Source: an uncultured Lachnospiraceae bacterium
GTDB lineage: Bacteria > Bacillota > Clostridia > Lachnospirales > Lachnospiraceae
NCBI GenBank assembly: GCA_905236615.1
Contig: CAJORC010000009.1
Coordinates: 1-17,042 of the forward strand
Length of the DNA stretch: 17,042 bases
Reading direction: 5' to 3'
In this document: positions 1-7,546 of the stretch, piece after piece
Position numbering within the stretch: the stretch's first letter is position 1
How the letters are laid out: each line of letters opens with the position of its first letter
Made by a program: the position numbers and the translations under genes
The notes under the pieces: model-generated
The model's input: the letters and a program-made list of their open reading frames with translations, nothing else
Told to the model about the DNA's origin: nothing
The model's database searches: none

Positions 1-1
1 A

Positions 2-334
2 ACTGCGGTTCCCGAAAAGGAGTCGATAGAGAGTTTTGCTTCACATGGGGCATCTATGGCGATCTATCTCTCTGCAGCTATGATGAAAGAATTATCTGAA
101 AGGCTGACAGCCGGAGGATATAAGCCGGAGACACCGGCGGCCATAGTATATAAGGCAAGCTGGAATGACGAAAGAAAGACAGTAACAACTGTCGGAAATC
201 TGGCAGAGGCTGCGGAAAAGATCGGAGCTTCGAGAATGGCGGTCATCCTTGTGGGGGATGCTGTCGCAGACGCGGATTATTCGCGGTCAAAACTTTATGA
301 CCCGGAATTTGAGACAATGTTCAGGAGAGTATGA
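2..334 (+). CDS. cbiF: Cobalt-precorrin-4 C11-methyltransferase, 3' end (partial at left edge)
   Basis: This is the C-terminal part of CbiF/CobM, the SAM-dependent methyltransferase that methylates C11 of (cobalt-)precorrin-4 in corrin ring synthesis. The frame is open from base 2, and the residues before the first ATG (56) read TAVPEKESIESFASHGASMA, a typical CbiF stretch. The ATG at 56 is therefore internal and the gene starts outside the window. About 110 residues are visible, against roughly 250 for the family. The visible part includes the conserved 'IYLSAAM' strand and the C-terminal Rossmann-like half of the tetrapyrrole methylase fold. The stop codon (332-334) directly abuts the cbiG start. 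Identity is secure from sequence and context; nothing can be said about the missing N-terminus. Confidence 0.93.
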   Translation, partial: TAVPEKESIESFASHGASMAIYLSAAMMKELSERLTAGGYKPETPAAIVYKASWNDERKTVTTVGNLAEAAEKIGASRMAVILVGDAVADADYSRSKLYDPEFETMFRRV

Positions 335-1378
335 ATGAAAGCAGACATAATATGCTTTACGGCGAGGGGACTGATACTTGCACACCGGATCCGTAAAGCA
401 ATGGGGGAAGAAGTAGAAGTTTATTATAAATTCAGGGGTGAAAAGGGAGAATTCGAACTGCCTGCCAATTACGTCAGTGAACCTGTGACGGAATGGGCGG
501 CAGAGCGTTTCAGGAACAGTACGGCTCTTGTTTTTATAGGTGCATGCGGGATAGCGGTACGTTCGATCGCACCGTCGATCAATGATAAATTTGCGGATGC
601 ACCGGTAGTGGTTATAGATGAGGCGGGAAGACATGTTATCCCGATACTCTCGGCGCATTATGGCGGAGGTGTGGAACTTGCGGCGCAGATATCGTCTCAT
701 ATCGGAGCAGAAACGATACTCACCACCGCAACAGATGTAAACGAGCTCTTTGCGGCGGATATTTTTGCAAGAAAGAATAATCTTCATATTTCATCAAAAG
801 AAGGCATAAAACGTGTTTCCGCAAAACTGCTGGGAGGAGAGCCTGTCAAGGTCAGAATTGACGGCGGAAAGATCCCGCAGAATCTTCCGGAAGGTGTCAG
901 GATTCTGAAAAAAGGCGAAAGCGATATCTTCGTATCACCATTCAAGGATAAGCCGGCAGATAAATATCTGGTAAAGCTTGTGCCCAAGGCTGTCTATGCC
1001 GGGATCGGATGCGTCAATGACAAGTCAATGGCGGAAATAGAGGAGCTTTTCGAAGATACATTAAAAGAGCTTAACATAGAAAAAGCTGCCATAAAAGGGA
1101 TAGCGACGATAGATATAAAGGAACATGAAAAGGGACTCCGCGATTTTGCAAGGAAGGGTGATTACTCATTCCAGACCTTTTCTGCGGATGTTCTGAAAAA
1201 GCTTAAGGGAAGTTTTACTGCATCAGCCTTTGTCGCAAAGACGGTCGGAGTGGACAACGTATGTGAGCGTTCATGCATGGCAGCGGCAGGAAAAGGCGCA
1301 AGCCTCATTTGTAAAAAAAGAACAAGAAATGGTGTAACTGTTGCTTTTGCAATGTCTAAGTGGAGTATTGAATTTTAA
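335..1378 (+). CDS. cbiG: Cobalt-precorrin-5A hydrolase CbiG
   Basis: CbiG opens the delta-lactone ring of cobalt-precorrin-5A and releases the C20 fragment as acetaldehyde. It is a marker of the oxygen-independent cobalamin route. At 347 residues the protein has the usual family length. The N-terminal domain carries the conserved GACGIAVRSIAP (residues 69-80) and LSAHYGGGVELA (about 105-116). The C-terminal CbiG domain begins near residue 218 with AGIGC and ends with the typical 'AKTVGVDNVCERSCMAAAGKG' region. The ATG directly follows the cbiF stop, and the TAA overlaps the next ATG by one base (TAATG), so translational coupling is likely. No anomalies were seen. Confidence 0.95.
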   Translation: MKADIICFTARGLILAHRIRKAMGEEVEVYYKFRGEKGEFELPANYVSEPVTEWAAERFRNSTALVFIGACGIAVRSIAPSINDKFADAPVVVIDEAGRHVIPILSAHYGGGVELAAQISSHIGAETILTTATDVNELFAADIFARKNNLHISSKEGIKRVSAKLLGGEPVKVRIDGGKIPQNLPEGVRILKKGESDIFVSPFKDKPADKYLVKLVPKAVYAGIGCVNDKSMAEIEELFEDTLKELNIEKAAIKGIATIDIKEHEKGLRDFARKGDYSFQTFSADVLKKLKGSFTASAFVAKTVGVDNVCERSCMAAAGKGASLICKKRTRNGVTVAFAMSKWSIEF

Positions 1379-2115
1379 TGGATGATCTGATTTTTGTGGT
1401 CGGCACGGGACCGGGAAGTATTTCAGCCCTGACTTTTGATGCTAAAGCAGCATTGGATAAGGCGGATACGATAGTCGGATACCCTGTCTATACCAATCTT
1501 TTGAAAAAAGACTTTCCCGATAAAGAATATATCGAAACGCCAATGGGATCGGAGATCGAACGGTGCAGGCTCTGTTTCGAAGAAAGTTCAAAGGGGAAAA
1601 AGGTTGCCATTGTATCGAGCGGTGATGCTGGAGTTTACGGAATGGCTTCGCTTATATATGAGATGAGCGGGGATTATCCGGATACCGAAATAGTTACGGT
1701 GCCGGGACTTACTGCGGCTATAACGGGAGCAGCGCTGTTGGGAGCGCCGCTCTCTAATGATTTTGCGGTTATTTCTTTAAGTGACATACTGACACCTAAA
1801 GAAAAGATCGAGAAGAGACTGAGAAAAGCAGCAGAGGGCGATTTTACAATAGTTCTCTATAATCCCATGAGCAGGAAAAGAAGGGATAATCTGAGAAAAG
1901 CCTGCGATATTTTTCTTGAATATATGGAAGAGGACAGGATCTGCGGCTGGGTTGAAAATATCGGACGCGAAGGCGAAAGAAAGGTATATCTCAGTCTGAA
2001 AGAGTTGAGAGATGCGGATCTGACAATGTTTACAACCGTATTCATAGGCTCTTCCGAAACAGTCATGAAAAACGGAGTAATGCTGACTAAGCGAGGTTAC
2101 GAGAAAAAGGAATGA
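1378..2115 (+). CDS. cobJ: Precorrin-3B / cobalt-precorrin-3 C17-methyltransferase
   Basis: CobJ/CbiH methylates C17 with SAM and drives ring contraction of the tetrapyrrole. The 245-residue protein begins with the tetrapyrrole methylase signature VVGTGPGS (residues 7-14), continues with the CobJ-like 'DTIVGYPVYTNLL', and has the SSGDAGVYGMASL motif (about residues 80-92) and a 'VPGLTAAITGAALLGAPLS' SAM-site segment. It is a single-domain CbiH-type protein with no extra cluster domain. The start overlaps the cbiG stop (TAATG) and the stop overlaps the next ATG (ATGA), so it is embedded in a coupled operon. Substrate cobaltation state is inferred from the neighbouring cbiG. Confidence 0.94.
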   Translation: MDDLIFVVGTGPGSISALTFDAKAALDKADTIVGYPVYTNLLKKDFPDKEYIETPMGSEIERCRLCFEESSKGKKVAIVSSGDAGVYGMASLIYEMSGDYPDTEIVTVPGLTAAITGAALLGAPLSNDFAVISLSDILTPKEKIEKRLRKAAEGDFTIVLYNPMSRKRRDNLRKACDIFLEYMEEDRICGWVENIGREGERKVYLSLKELRDADLTMFTTVFIGSSETVMKNGVMLTKRGYEKKE

Positions 2116-4163
2116 ATAAGGAAATTCTCATATTTTCGGGAAATTCGGAAACCGATGCCCTTGTAATAGAGCTCGCAAATAACGGTTTTCACACTGTTGT
2201 ATCCGTTGCAGGAGAAACCGGGGCAGAGGCGTTAAGAGAAAAATTAACGTCTTTGGATAAAAACGCGGCTATCCCTGAGATAAAGACCGGAAGAATGGAC
2301 AGGGATGAGATCCGTGATTATATAAAAGATAAGGCTTTTGAATTTGTTATCGACGGAACCCATCCTTTTGCAGAGGAAGTGACTGCAAATATCAGGTCGG
2401 CAGCGGAAGAGACGGGCACAAAGCTCATTAGGCTGGACAGAGAGTATTCTGATGCTGATATTTCGGATAAAAATATCAGCTTTTTTCAAAATTACAGTGA
2501 AGCTGCAGAATATCTGAAAGATACAGAGGGAAATATTTTTCTTGCAACAGGCGCAAAAGAAGCCGGGAAATTTACGGATATCATAGATAAGAAAAGGCTT
2601 TACCTGAGAGTGCTTCCGGTGGCTGAGTCAATAGAAAAGGCAAAGCAGTGCGGACTTGAAAATACCCATATCATCGCAATGCAGGGTGTCTTTTCGAAGG
2701 AGCTGAACGAGAGTCTTTTCAGAGAATTCAATATAAAATTCCTTGTTACTAAGGACAGCGGCAGGAGCGGCGGATATGAGGAAAAGATCGCTGCAGCCGG
2801 GGAACTGGGCATTAAGACCTGTGTTATAAGAAGACCGGGGGAAAGTGACGGATTAACCCGTAATGAGGTCATAAGCCGTCTGGAAGAGGCGTACGGAAGA
2901 AATATAAATGCAGGAAAAACTGATATAAGGATCGTACTTGCGGGCGTAGGTATGGGAGATGACCAGTCCATGACAGTTTCAGCATTGGAACTGATAAATG
3001 ATGCGGATGCGATCATAGCTTCATCTTCTAGGATCATGCCCGACAGTGCGGCAAAAATAAAGATAAATGAATATGATCCCGTAAAAATAGCTGAAAGGGT
3101 TCAGGAGATCATCAAAGAGAAAAACAGCGGGTACGGTAAGTTTACTATTGCTGTTCTTTTTTCGGGAGATACGGGATTTTACAGCGGGGCAAGAAAAACA
3201 GCGGAAGAACTTGATAAAAGGGGAATCTCTTATCGGATATTACCCGGAATATCAAGTCTTTCAATGCTTTCGGCACTGAGCGGTATAAGATGGCAGGATG
3301 CTTATATCTTAAGTGCGCATGGAAGGCAGGCAGATATCGTATCAGCGGTAAAAGAGCATGAAAAGACCTTTGTTCTGCTGAATGATGCGTCGGAGCTCAG
3401 ACAGATAGCAAATGAGATTCTGAATGCAGGACTCTTTTTCGTAAAGATCACTGCAGGAATAAATATGGGCAGTGAGAGGGAAAAGCTGCTAAGCTTTGAA
3501 ATTTCGGAAGCCGGCGGTATAAATGAAGAAGGAATCTGCTGCTGTTTCATTGAGAACAGAGGGACTTTAAGCAGGAGGATCATCACTCCCGGACTTAAGG
3601 ATGAGGCATTTGTGAGGCGTGATGTTCCCATGACGAAAGAAGAGGTCAGGGTTATTTCCATCTGTAAGCTGAAACTTAAGTCAGATTCCGTTCTATGGGA
3701 TATCGGATCGGGAACAGGCTCGATATCTGTTGAAGCTGCACGGCTGAGCTCAGACATAAAAGTATATGCCTTTGAAAGAAATGAGGATGCGGCTGATCTT
3801 ACACAGGAGAATGCCCTGAAGGCAGGAACCGGGAATATCAGTGTCATTTGCGGTGAGGCACCCGGGACCTTTGAAGGAGTTGAGGCACCTGATGCGGTAT
3901 TCATTGGCGGAAGCGGCGGAAAACTTAAAGATATAATAAAATTCATAATGCACTTTGAAAAACACATACAAATAGTGCTGAATTGTGTTACGATTGATAC
4001 TATAGGAGAGATTAACGCCATATTGAAAAGCATTCCCCATGAGGGTGAGGAAATCGTTGAAGTTCAAATGGCACGCTCCGTTAAAGCCGGAGATCACCGT
4101 ATATTAAAAAGCTTAAATCCGGTTTTTATAGTTAGTTTTATAATAAATTCAAGTGGGGGTTGA
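2112..4163 (+). CDS. cobK-cbiE-cbiT: Trifunctional CobK-CbiE-CbiT fusion (precorrin-6A reductase / C5 and C15 methyltransferase-decarboxylase)
   Basis: One 683-residue reading frame holds three corrin enzymes in pathway order. Residues about 1-260 are the NAD(P)H-dependent precorrin-6A reductase CobK/CbiJ, with 'DGTHPFAEEVTANI' and 'TKDSGRSGGYEEKI'. Residues about 271-480 are CbiE, a tetrapyrrole methylase (C5), with 'VLAGVGMGDDQ', 'FSGDTGFYSGA' and 'LPGISSLSMLSALSG'. Residues about 494-683 are CbiT, the C15 methyltransferase/decarboxylase, starting with 'GLKDEAFVRRDVPMTKEEV' and carrying the SAM loop DIGSGTGS (530-537). CbiE-CbiT fusions are common (CobL type); the added reductase is less so. 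No frameshift is needed. The start overlaps the cobJ stop (ATGA), and the stop lies one base before the likely cobB ATG. Confidence 0.93.
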   Translation: MNKEILIFSGNSETDALVIELANNGFHTVVSVAGETGAEALREKLTSLDKNAAIPEIKTGRMDRDEIRDYIKDKAFEFVIDGTHPFAEEVTANIRSAAEETGTKLIRLDREYSDADISDKNISFFQNYSEAAEYLKDTEGNIFLATGAKEAGKFTDIIDKKRLYLRVLPVAESIEKAKQCGLENTHIIAMQGVFSKELNESLFREFNIKFLVTKDSGRSGGYEEKIAAAGELGIKTCVIRRPGESDGLTRNEVISRLEEAYGRNINAGKTDIRIVLAGVGMGDDQSMTVSALELINDADAIIASSSRIMPDSAAKIKINEYDPVKIAERVQEIIKEKNSGYGKFTIAVLFSGDTGFYSGARKTAEELDKRGISYRILPGISSLSMLSALSGIRWQDAYILSAHGRQADIVSAVKEHEKTFVLLNDASELRQIANEILNAGLFFVKITAGINMGSEREKLLSFEISEAGGINEEGICCCFIENRGTLSRRIITPGLKDEAFVRRDVPMTKEEVRVISICKLKLKSDSVLWDIGSGTGSISVEAARLSSDIKVYAFERNEDAADLTQENALKAGTGNISVICGEAPGTFEGVEAPDAVFIGGSGGKLKDIIKFIMHFEKHIQIVLNCVTIDTIGEINAILKSIPHEGEEIVEVQMARSVKAGDHRILKSLNPVFIVSFIINSSGG

Positions 4164-4164
4164 A

Positions 4165-5565
4165 ATGCATTTTCCTAGAGTTATGATTGCTGCTCCGAGA
4201 AGCGGATCGGGCAAAACACTGATAACATGTCTTGTCCTCAAGTCTCTTATGCGTGAACAGCTTAAGGTATCAGCGTTTAAGTGCGGACCTGATTATATCG
4301 ACCCGATGTTTCACAAAAGGGTGATAGGTATTCCGTCAAAGAATCTGGATACGTTTTTTACAGATGTAAAGAAAACAAGAAAGCTCTTCATGGAGCTTGC
4401 GACTAAGACCGATATATCTGTTATCGAGGGTGCGATGGGACTTTATGACGGAATCGGAGGAACGAGCGAGAAAGCTTCTTCCTATGACGTTGCGAGAGCG
4501 ATACGCTGCCCGATAATTTTAGTCTGTGATGTAAAGGGCATGGGTGGAATGTCACTTACGGCACAGATCAGAGGATTTCTTGATTATGACAGGGATAAGC
4601 TTATTTCGGCTATCATATTGAACGGGATAAGCCCCGGAAACTACGAACACGTTGCAAAGCATATTGAAAAGGAACTCAGCATTCCCATCATAGGATATGT
4701 TCCTTACAATAAAGAACTGAGATTTGATTCAAGGCATTTGGGACTCATAATGCCGGAAGAGGTTACAGACCTGAATGTTACTCTGGATCTGGCTGCGGCA
4801 AGATTCAGACAGACCGTTGATTTCGTGAAGATCATGGAGATCGCATCAACGGCGGCTGATGTTGAATGGGAGAGCCTGAGACACAGGATTAGTCCTGAGA
4901 TGCCGGTTAGGATAGGAATTGCAGCAGATGAGGCATTTCGTTTTTACTATGAGGATAACCTTGAGATCTTGAGAGATTTCGGGGCAAATCTGGTTCCTTT
5001 TTCGCCGATCCATGACAAGAAGATACCGGACGGAGTTCAGGGACTCATATTCTATGGGGGATATCCGGAACTTTATGCAAAGGAACTGAGCGAGAACAAG
5101 GAGATGCTTAAATCAGTGGCGGATGCGATAAATTCCGGCATGCCGTCGATTGCAGAATGCGGTGGATTTATGTATCTGGGAGAGAGTATCGAGGCTCAGG
5201 ACAGAGTGACCTATCCGATGGTGGGCATTGTAAAAACAAAATTTTATAACAGCGGAAAACTAGTAAGATTCGGATATATGAGCGTTACCGAGAAGAGTAC
5301 TTCGTTCCTCGGCAACGGTAAGGCTATCAGGGGGCATGAATTCCATTACTATACCTGTAATGAGAACGGCTCTGACTGCATAGCGTATAAGCCGATAAGA
5401 GGCAAGACATGGGACTGCGTTTATGTTGGTGAGAACAGCTGGTGGGGATGGCCGCATCTTTATTATTCTTCATGTGCGACCTACGCCGAAAACTTCATAA
5501 GGAAATGCAGGCGTTATATGCCGGCGGATACTGTTCCTCATGAAAAATTCCAGCAGATTCTTTGA
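4165..5565 (+). CDS. cobB: Cobyrinate a,c-diamide synthase
   Basis: CobB/CbiA amidates the a and c side chains of (cobalt-)cobyrinate using ATP and glutamine. The N-terminal dethiobiotin-synthetase-like domain has the P-loop APRSGSGKT (residues 10-18) and the family signature 'FKCGPDYIDPMFH'. The C-terminal type I glutamine amidotransferase domain has the nucleophile in AECGGFMYL (Cys332) and the conserved GHEFHYY (His391 and His394). A GTG at 4153 is also in frame, but the ATG at 4165 is preferred: the G-run GGGGG at 4154-4158 sits at proper distance as its ribosome binding site, and the P-loop strand then starts at the usual distance. That gives 466 residues, normal for the family. The end overlaps the next gene by 26 nt. 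Confidence 0.95.
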   Translation: MHFPRVMIAAPRSGSGKTLITCLVLKSLMREQLKVSAFKCGPDYIDPMFHKRVIGIPSKNLDTFFTDVKKTRKLFMELATKTDISVIEGAMGLYDGIGGTSEKASSYDVARAIRCPIILVCDVKGMGGMSLTAQIRGFLDYDRDKLISAIILNGISPGNYEHVAKHIEKELSIPIIGYVPYNKELRFDSRHLGLIMPEEVTDLNVTLDLAAARFRQTVDFVKIMEIASTAADVEWESLRHRISPEMPVRIGIAADEAFRFYYEDNLEILRDFGANLVPFSPIHDKKIPDGVQGLIFYGGYPELYAKELSENKEMLKSVADAINSGMPSIAECGGFMYLGESIEAQDRVTYPMVGIVKTKFYNSGKLVRFGYMSVTEKSTSFLGNGKAIRGHEFHYYTCNENGSDCIAYKPIRGKTWDCVYVGENSWWGWPHLYYSSCATYAENFIRKCRRYMPADTVPHEKFQQIL

Positions 5566-5791
5566 AAACAGAGATTGTGAGTATTACCCATGTCATAAAC
5601 AGGAGGAAGATTTTAACTGCCTCTTTTGTTACTGTCCCTTGTATTTTCTGGAAAAATGTCCCGGAAATTACAGTTTCATTGAAAAGGAAGGAGGAAGGAT
5701 AAAAAACTGCATTGATTGTAATTTTCCGCATAAGGCTGAAAATTACGAGAAGATTATGAAAATTCTAAAGAAAGCATGTATTAAAAGTTAA
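5540..5791 (+). CDS. Cysteine-rich small-domain protein linked to cobalamin genes
   Basis: This is an 83-residue protein with nine cysteines, mostly in pairs or clusters: DCEYYPCH near the N-terminus, NCLFCYCPLYFLEKC in the middle and NCIDCNFPH near the C-terminus. It fits the 'cysteine-rich small domain' family, a probable metal-binding module often found beside or fused to CobB/CbiA-type genes. That association is recalled family knowledge; its biochemical role is unknown. It overlaps cobB by 26 nt and has no clear ribosome binding site of its own, so it is probably translated by coupling from cobB. Zinc or Fe-S binding, or a role in cobalt handling, is inference. It is the last gene of the cobalamin operon; no convincing terminator follows. 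Confidence 0.82.
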   Translation: MKNSSRFFENRDCEYYPCHKQEEDFNCLFCYCPLYFLEKCPGNYSFIEKEGGRIKNCIDCNFPHKAENYEKIMKILKKACIKS

Positions 5792-5829
5792 AGTTTTTGA
5801 AAAAAGTCCCGAAAACGGCTAATGGATTG

Positions 5830-5874
5830 AACATAGAACATTGTACAAGTTGTTTTATTTTGGTGCTCTATGTT
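5830..5874. promoter_or_regulatory. Inverted repeat bracketing the mecA promoter (operator candidate)
   Basis: AACATAGAACA (5830-5840) and TGCTCTATGTT (5864-5874) are complementary at 10 of 11 positions with 23 bases between. The arms lie on both sides of the -35 box, and the right arm runs into the -10 box. This placement suits a repressor operator with two half-sites, though chance in AT-rich DNA cannot be excluded. A separate short palindrome TTGTACAA (5841-5848) lies between the arms. Confidence 0.4.
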
Positions 5875-5879
5875 ATACT
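5850..5879 (+). promoter_or_regulatory. Predicted extended -10 promoter for mecA operon
   Basis: The -10 box TATACT (5874-5879) is preceded by TG at 5871-5872, giving the extended form TGTTATACT. A modest -35 box TTGTTT (5850-5855) lies 18 bp upstream. This is the best housekeeping-type promoter in the gap and points toward mecA. Initiation would be near 5886. It is a visual match only. Confidence 0.6.
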
Positions 5880-5937
5880 GAATTTATTAAAAAAGCTCAA
5901 AAATATTGATTTTATGCGATTTATCTAAGGGTTGATT

Positions 5938-6000
5938 TAATCAATGACGATTAGTTAAAATTTCGTAAAGACAAGAAATTTTGAACGATATAATTGATTA
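5938..6000 (+). promoter_or_regulatory. Two-part stem-loop in the mecA 5' leader
   Basis: The outer stem is TAATCAAT (5938-5945) paired with ATTGATTA (5993-6000), perfect over 8 bp. The inner stem is AAAATTTC (5957-5964) paired with GAAATTTT (5975-5982), perfect over 8 bp with a 10-nt loop. The inner stem can be extended by GTT/AAC across one bulged G (5983). An internal loop of about 8 + 6 nt separates the two stems. There is no T-run typical of a terminator. It matches no riboswitch class I recognise. It may act in mRNA stability or translation control, or be a DNA-level site. Confidence 0.5.
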
Positions 6001-6086
6001 GATGGCAGCCAGATCTATTTACGGTTACCAGTTAACAACTTAAAAATTCAGCTCATGAAATAGTACAGCTTGTAGAAGGGATTCCT

Positions 6087-6902
6087 ATGAAATTTACTAA
6101 ATTAAGTGATACGGATATCAGATGTGTCATGAGCGAGCAGGAGCTTTTTGACAACGGTCTTAATTTAGATGATATTATGGCTAAGACTGACGAGACAAAA
6201 AGATTTTTTCGCCAGCTCATGGATAAGGCAGCATTAAAATTAGGTATGGATTACGGCAATGGCATCCATATGGCATCGGCACAGATAAGTGTTATGGAAG
6301 ACAGGAGCATCTCCATCGTGTTCCATGAGGCAAATCTGGAAGAGGCTCTGGAGCATGTTACGGGCGGAGATCCCGAGAAGGCCCAGTCTCTTAAAACCCG
6401 TATAGCAGAGGAAGTTAATGCGCAGAAGGACAGCCTGCCGGAACTTCCGATCGACATGAAACGGGAGCTGCTTGATATGATGGAGGAGCAGCTTAAAAAT
6501 GGTGGAGAAGGCTCAACAGAGGCGCTGAGTGAGATCCGCCAGCTTCGCGCCGAACTTGATGCGCAGGAAGCAAACCGCAATATAATTGCGGAGCTCAAAG
6601 CGGCTATGAAGAAGTCTTTCGTGGTACGCTTTGAAAAGCTTGAAGAGGGCAGGATCTATGCCAAGAACTGTTCATCGGTCAGCAGGATAAACAGTACTCT
6701 TTATAAGTTTAACGAAGACGAGGCTTACTACCTCTTTATTCAGCATGACGTGATGCCTGACAGGATATACGAGGGCATCAGGACGCTTGCCTATGACTTT
6801 GGTGAGGTTGTTACACTGAAGGCTCCGGCAAAGCAGTATCTCGTGGAAAACAGTGAAGTTCTGATAGAGAATAATGCTGTGGAAGTTTTGAGAGAACTAT
6901 GA
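6087..6902 (+). CDS. mecA: MecA-family ClpC adaptor protein
   Basis: This is an adaptor that binds substrates and ClpC and delivers them for ClpCP degradation in the cytosol; in Bacillus it controls competence. The N-terminal substrate-binding domain (about residues 1-85) has the MecA-like pattern 'DTDIRCVMSEQELFDNGLNLDDIM'. Residues about 90-175 form a long acidic/charged linker with heptad-like helices. The C-terminal ClpC-binding domain (about 180-271) has 'FEKLEEGRIYAKN', 'STLYKFNEDEAYYLFI' and a terminal strand/helix pair. At 271 residues it is longer than the roughly 220 of Bacillus MecA because of the linker. The ATG has ribosome binding site AGAAGGG six bases upstream. Its TGA overlaps the ATG of the next gene (ATGA). 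Identification rests on domain pattern and is fairly sure. Confidence 0.8.
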   Translation: MKFTKLSDTDIRCVMSEQELFDNGLNLDDIMAKTDETKRFFRQLMDKAALKLGMDYGNGIHMASAQISVMEDRSISIVFHEANLEEALEHVTGGDPEKAQSLKTRIAEEVNAQKDSLPELPIDMKRELLDMMEEQLKNGGEGSTEALSEIRQLRAELDAQEANRNIIAELKAAMKKSFVVRFEKLEEGRIYAKNCSSVSRINSTLYKFNEDEAYYLFIQHDVMPDRIYEGIRTLAYDFGEVVTLKAPAKQYLVENSEVLIENNAVEVLREL

Positions 6903-7531
6903 AACTATGGAATAATTTAAAGCCGGTGATAAGCGGAGAAGATGACATTCTCCGCTCACTTGGCTGTCAAAAAAACGATCCTTCATACAGTGAATTTGAT
7001 AAGGCTTTTCAAGAAGTATTATCGGACAGTCTGAAGGCTGTAAAGGTGTCAGCGGCGGCATGCATTGGAAGGATACCGGATGATTTCCCGAAATCAATGA
7101 GGTTTTACGGCAGGGAAATGATCTTTTTCTGTATAACGCTGGGGGATGCTGTTTCAAGGCTTACAGACGAATGCATGGCAAAGGGTGAATTTGTTAAGGG
7201 CATGATTGTCGACGGAATTGCAGACAACTGCCTTTTTTCTTGCGAAAAAATTGTCTTGCATGAAATTGAACAGTATGCAAGAGAAAAAGGATTCGGAATA
7301 GAGGGTATTTATGATGCGCCTGATGCCATAGAGGGCAGGATGCAGAACCTTATTGCGGCAAAACTTAATGCCTGGGAAAATCTTGGAGTCCGGGTAACGG
7401 ATAATTTCATGATGTCGCCTTTAAAGACCTATGCATGTGTGATGCCGGTGGTGAATGACGGGGCGGTAATGAATATTTATCATGACTGTGCCGGATGCGT
7501 GAAGAAAGATTGCAGTTACAGGAAAGTGTAA
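6899..7531 (+). CDS. Stand-alone methionine synthase (MetH) activation-domain-like protein
   Basis: This 210-residue cytosolic protein is related to the reactivation domain of B12-dependent methionine synthase, which uses SAM and an electron donor to restore oxidised cob(II)alamin. Supporting segments are 'FFCITLGDAVSRLTDECMAKGEF' (residues about 80-102) and 'GVRVTDNFMMSPLKTYACVMPV' (about 161-182), which align with the domain's 'T-S-x-x-M-x-P-x-x-S' region. The usual RxxPGYG SAM-site motif is not evident where expected; the protein reads 'GIEGIYDAPDAIEGR' instead. The C-terminus has Cys197, Cys200 and Cys205 (CxxCx4C), possibly a metal or Fe-S site. It overlaps mecA by ATGA and is followed by a RACo-like activator. 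It may reactivate a MetH that lacks its own domain; that is inference. Confidence 0.75.
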   Translation: MKLWNNLKPVISGEDDILRSLGCQKNDPSYSEFDKAFQEVLSDSLKAVKVSAAACIGRIPDDFPKSMRFYGREMIFFCITLGDAVSRLTDECMAKGEFVKGMIVDGIADNCLFSCEKIVLHEIEQYAREKGFGIEGIYDAPDAIEGRMQNLIAAKLNAWENLGVRVTDNFMMSPLKTYACVMPVVNDGAVMNIYHDCAGCVKKDCSYRKV

Positions 7532-7546
7532 AGGGTGAGAATCGCT

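Larger units (their letters stand above)
5792..6086 (+). other. Intergenic leader region between the cobalamin operon and mecA
   Basis: No coding sequence was found in these 295 bases on either strand. The stretch is much more AT-rich than its surroundings. It contains a promoter, an inverted repeat that brackets that promoter, and a two-part stem-loop (each listed separately), followed by a ribosome binding site AGAAGGG (6074-6080) six bases before the mecA ATG. From the predicted transcription start the mecA leader would be about 200 nt. No cobalamin riboswitch core was recognised. No GC-rich hairpin plus T-run was seen after the preceding gene, so read-through from the cobalamin operon is possible. 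Confidence 0.7.

Noticed and set aside
56..334. ATG at 56 as the start of a complete small gene
   Set aside because: The frame is open to the window edge and the residues before the ATG are clearly CbiF, so it is an internal methionine.
287..787. 166-codon open frame on the minus strand opposite cbiG
   Set aside because: The Arg/Tyr/Cys-rich composition without domain pattern is typical of an antisense shadow.
3302..4033. 243-codon open frame on the minus strand inside the cobK-cbiE-cbiT gene
   Set aside because: Its product is serine/phenylalanine-rich without recognisable domains, it lies wholly opposite a well-supported gene, and it is a shadow of that gene's codon usage.
4153..4164. GTG start for cobB
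   Set aside because: It would use up the G-run that serves as ribosome binding site for the ATG at 4165 and would overlap the preceding gene; the ATG gives the usual CobB N-terminus.
5792..6086. Cobalamin riboswitch between the B12 operon and mecA
   Set aside because: No B12-box-like sequence (GCCACTG type) or the expected multi-helix core was found; the region is AT-rich with simple stems.
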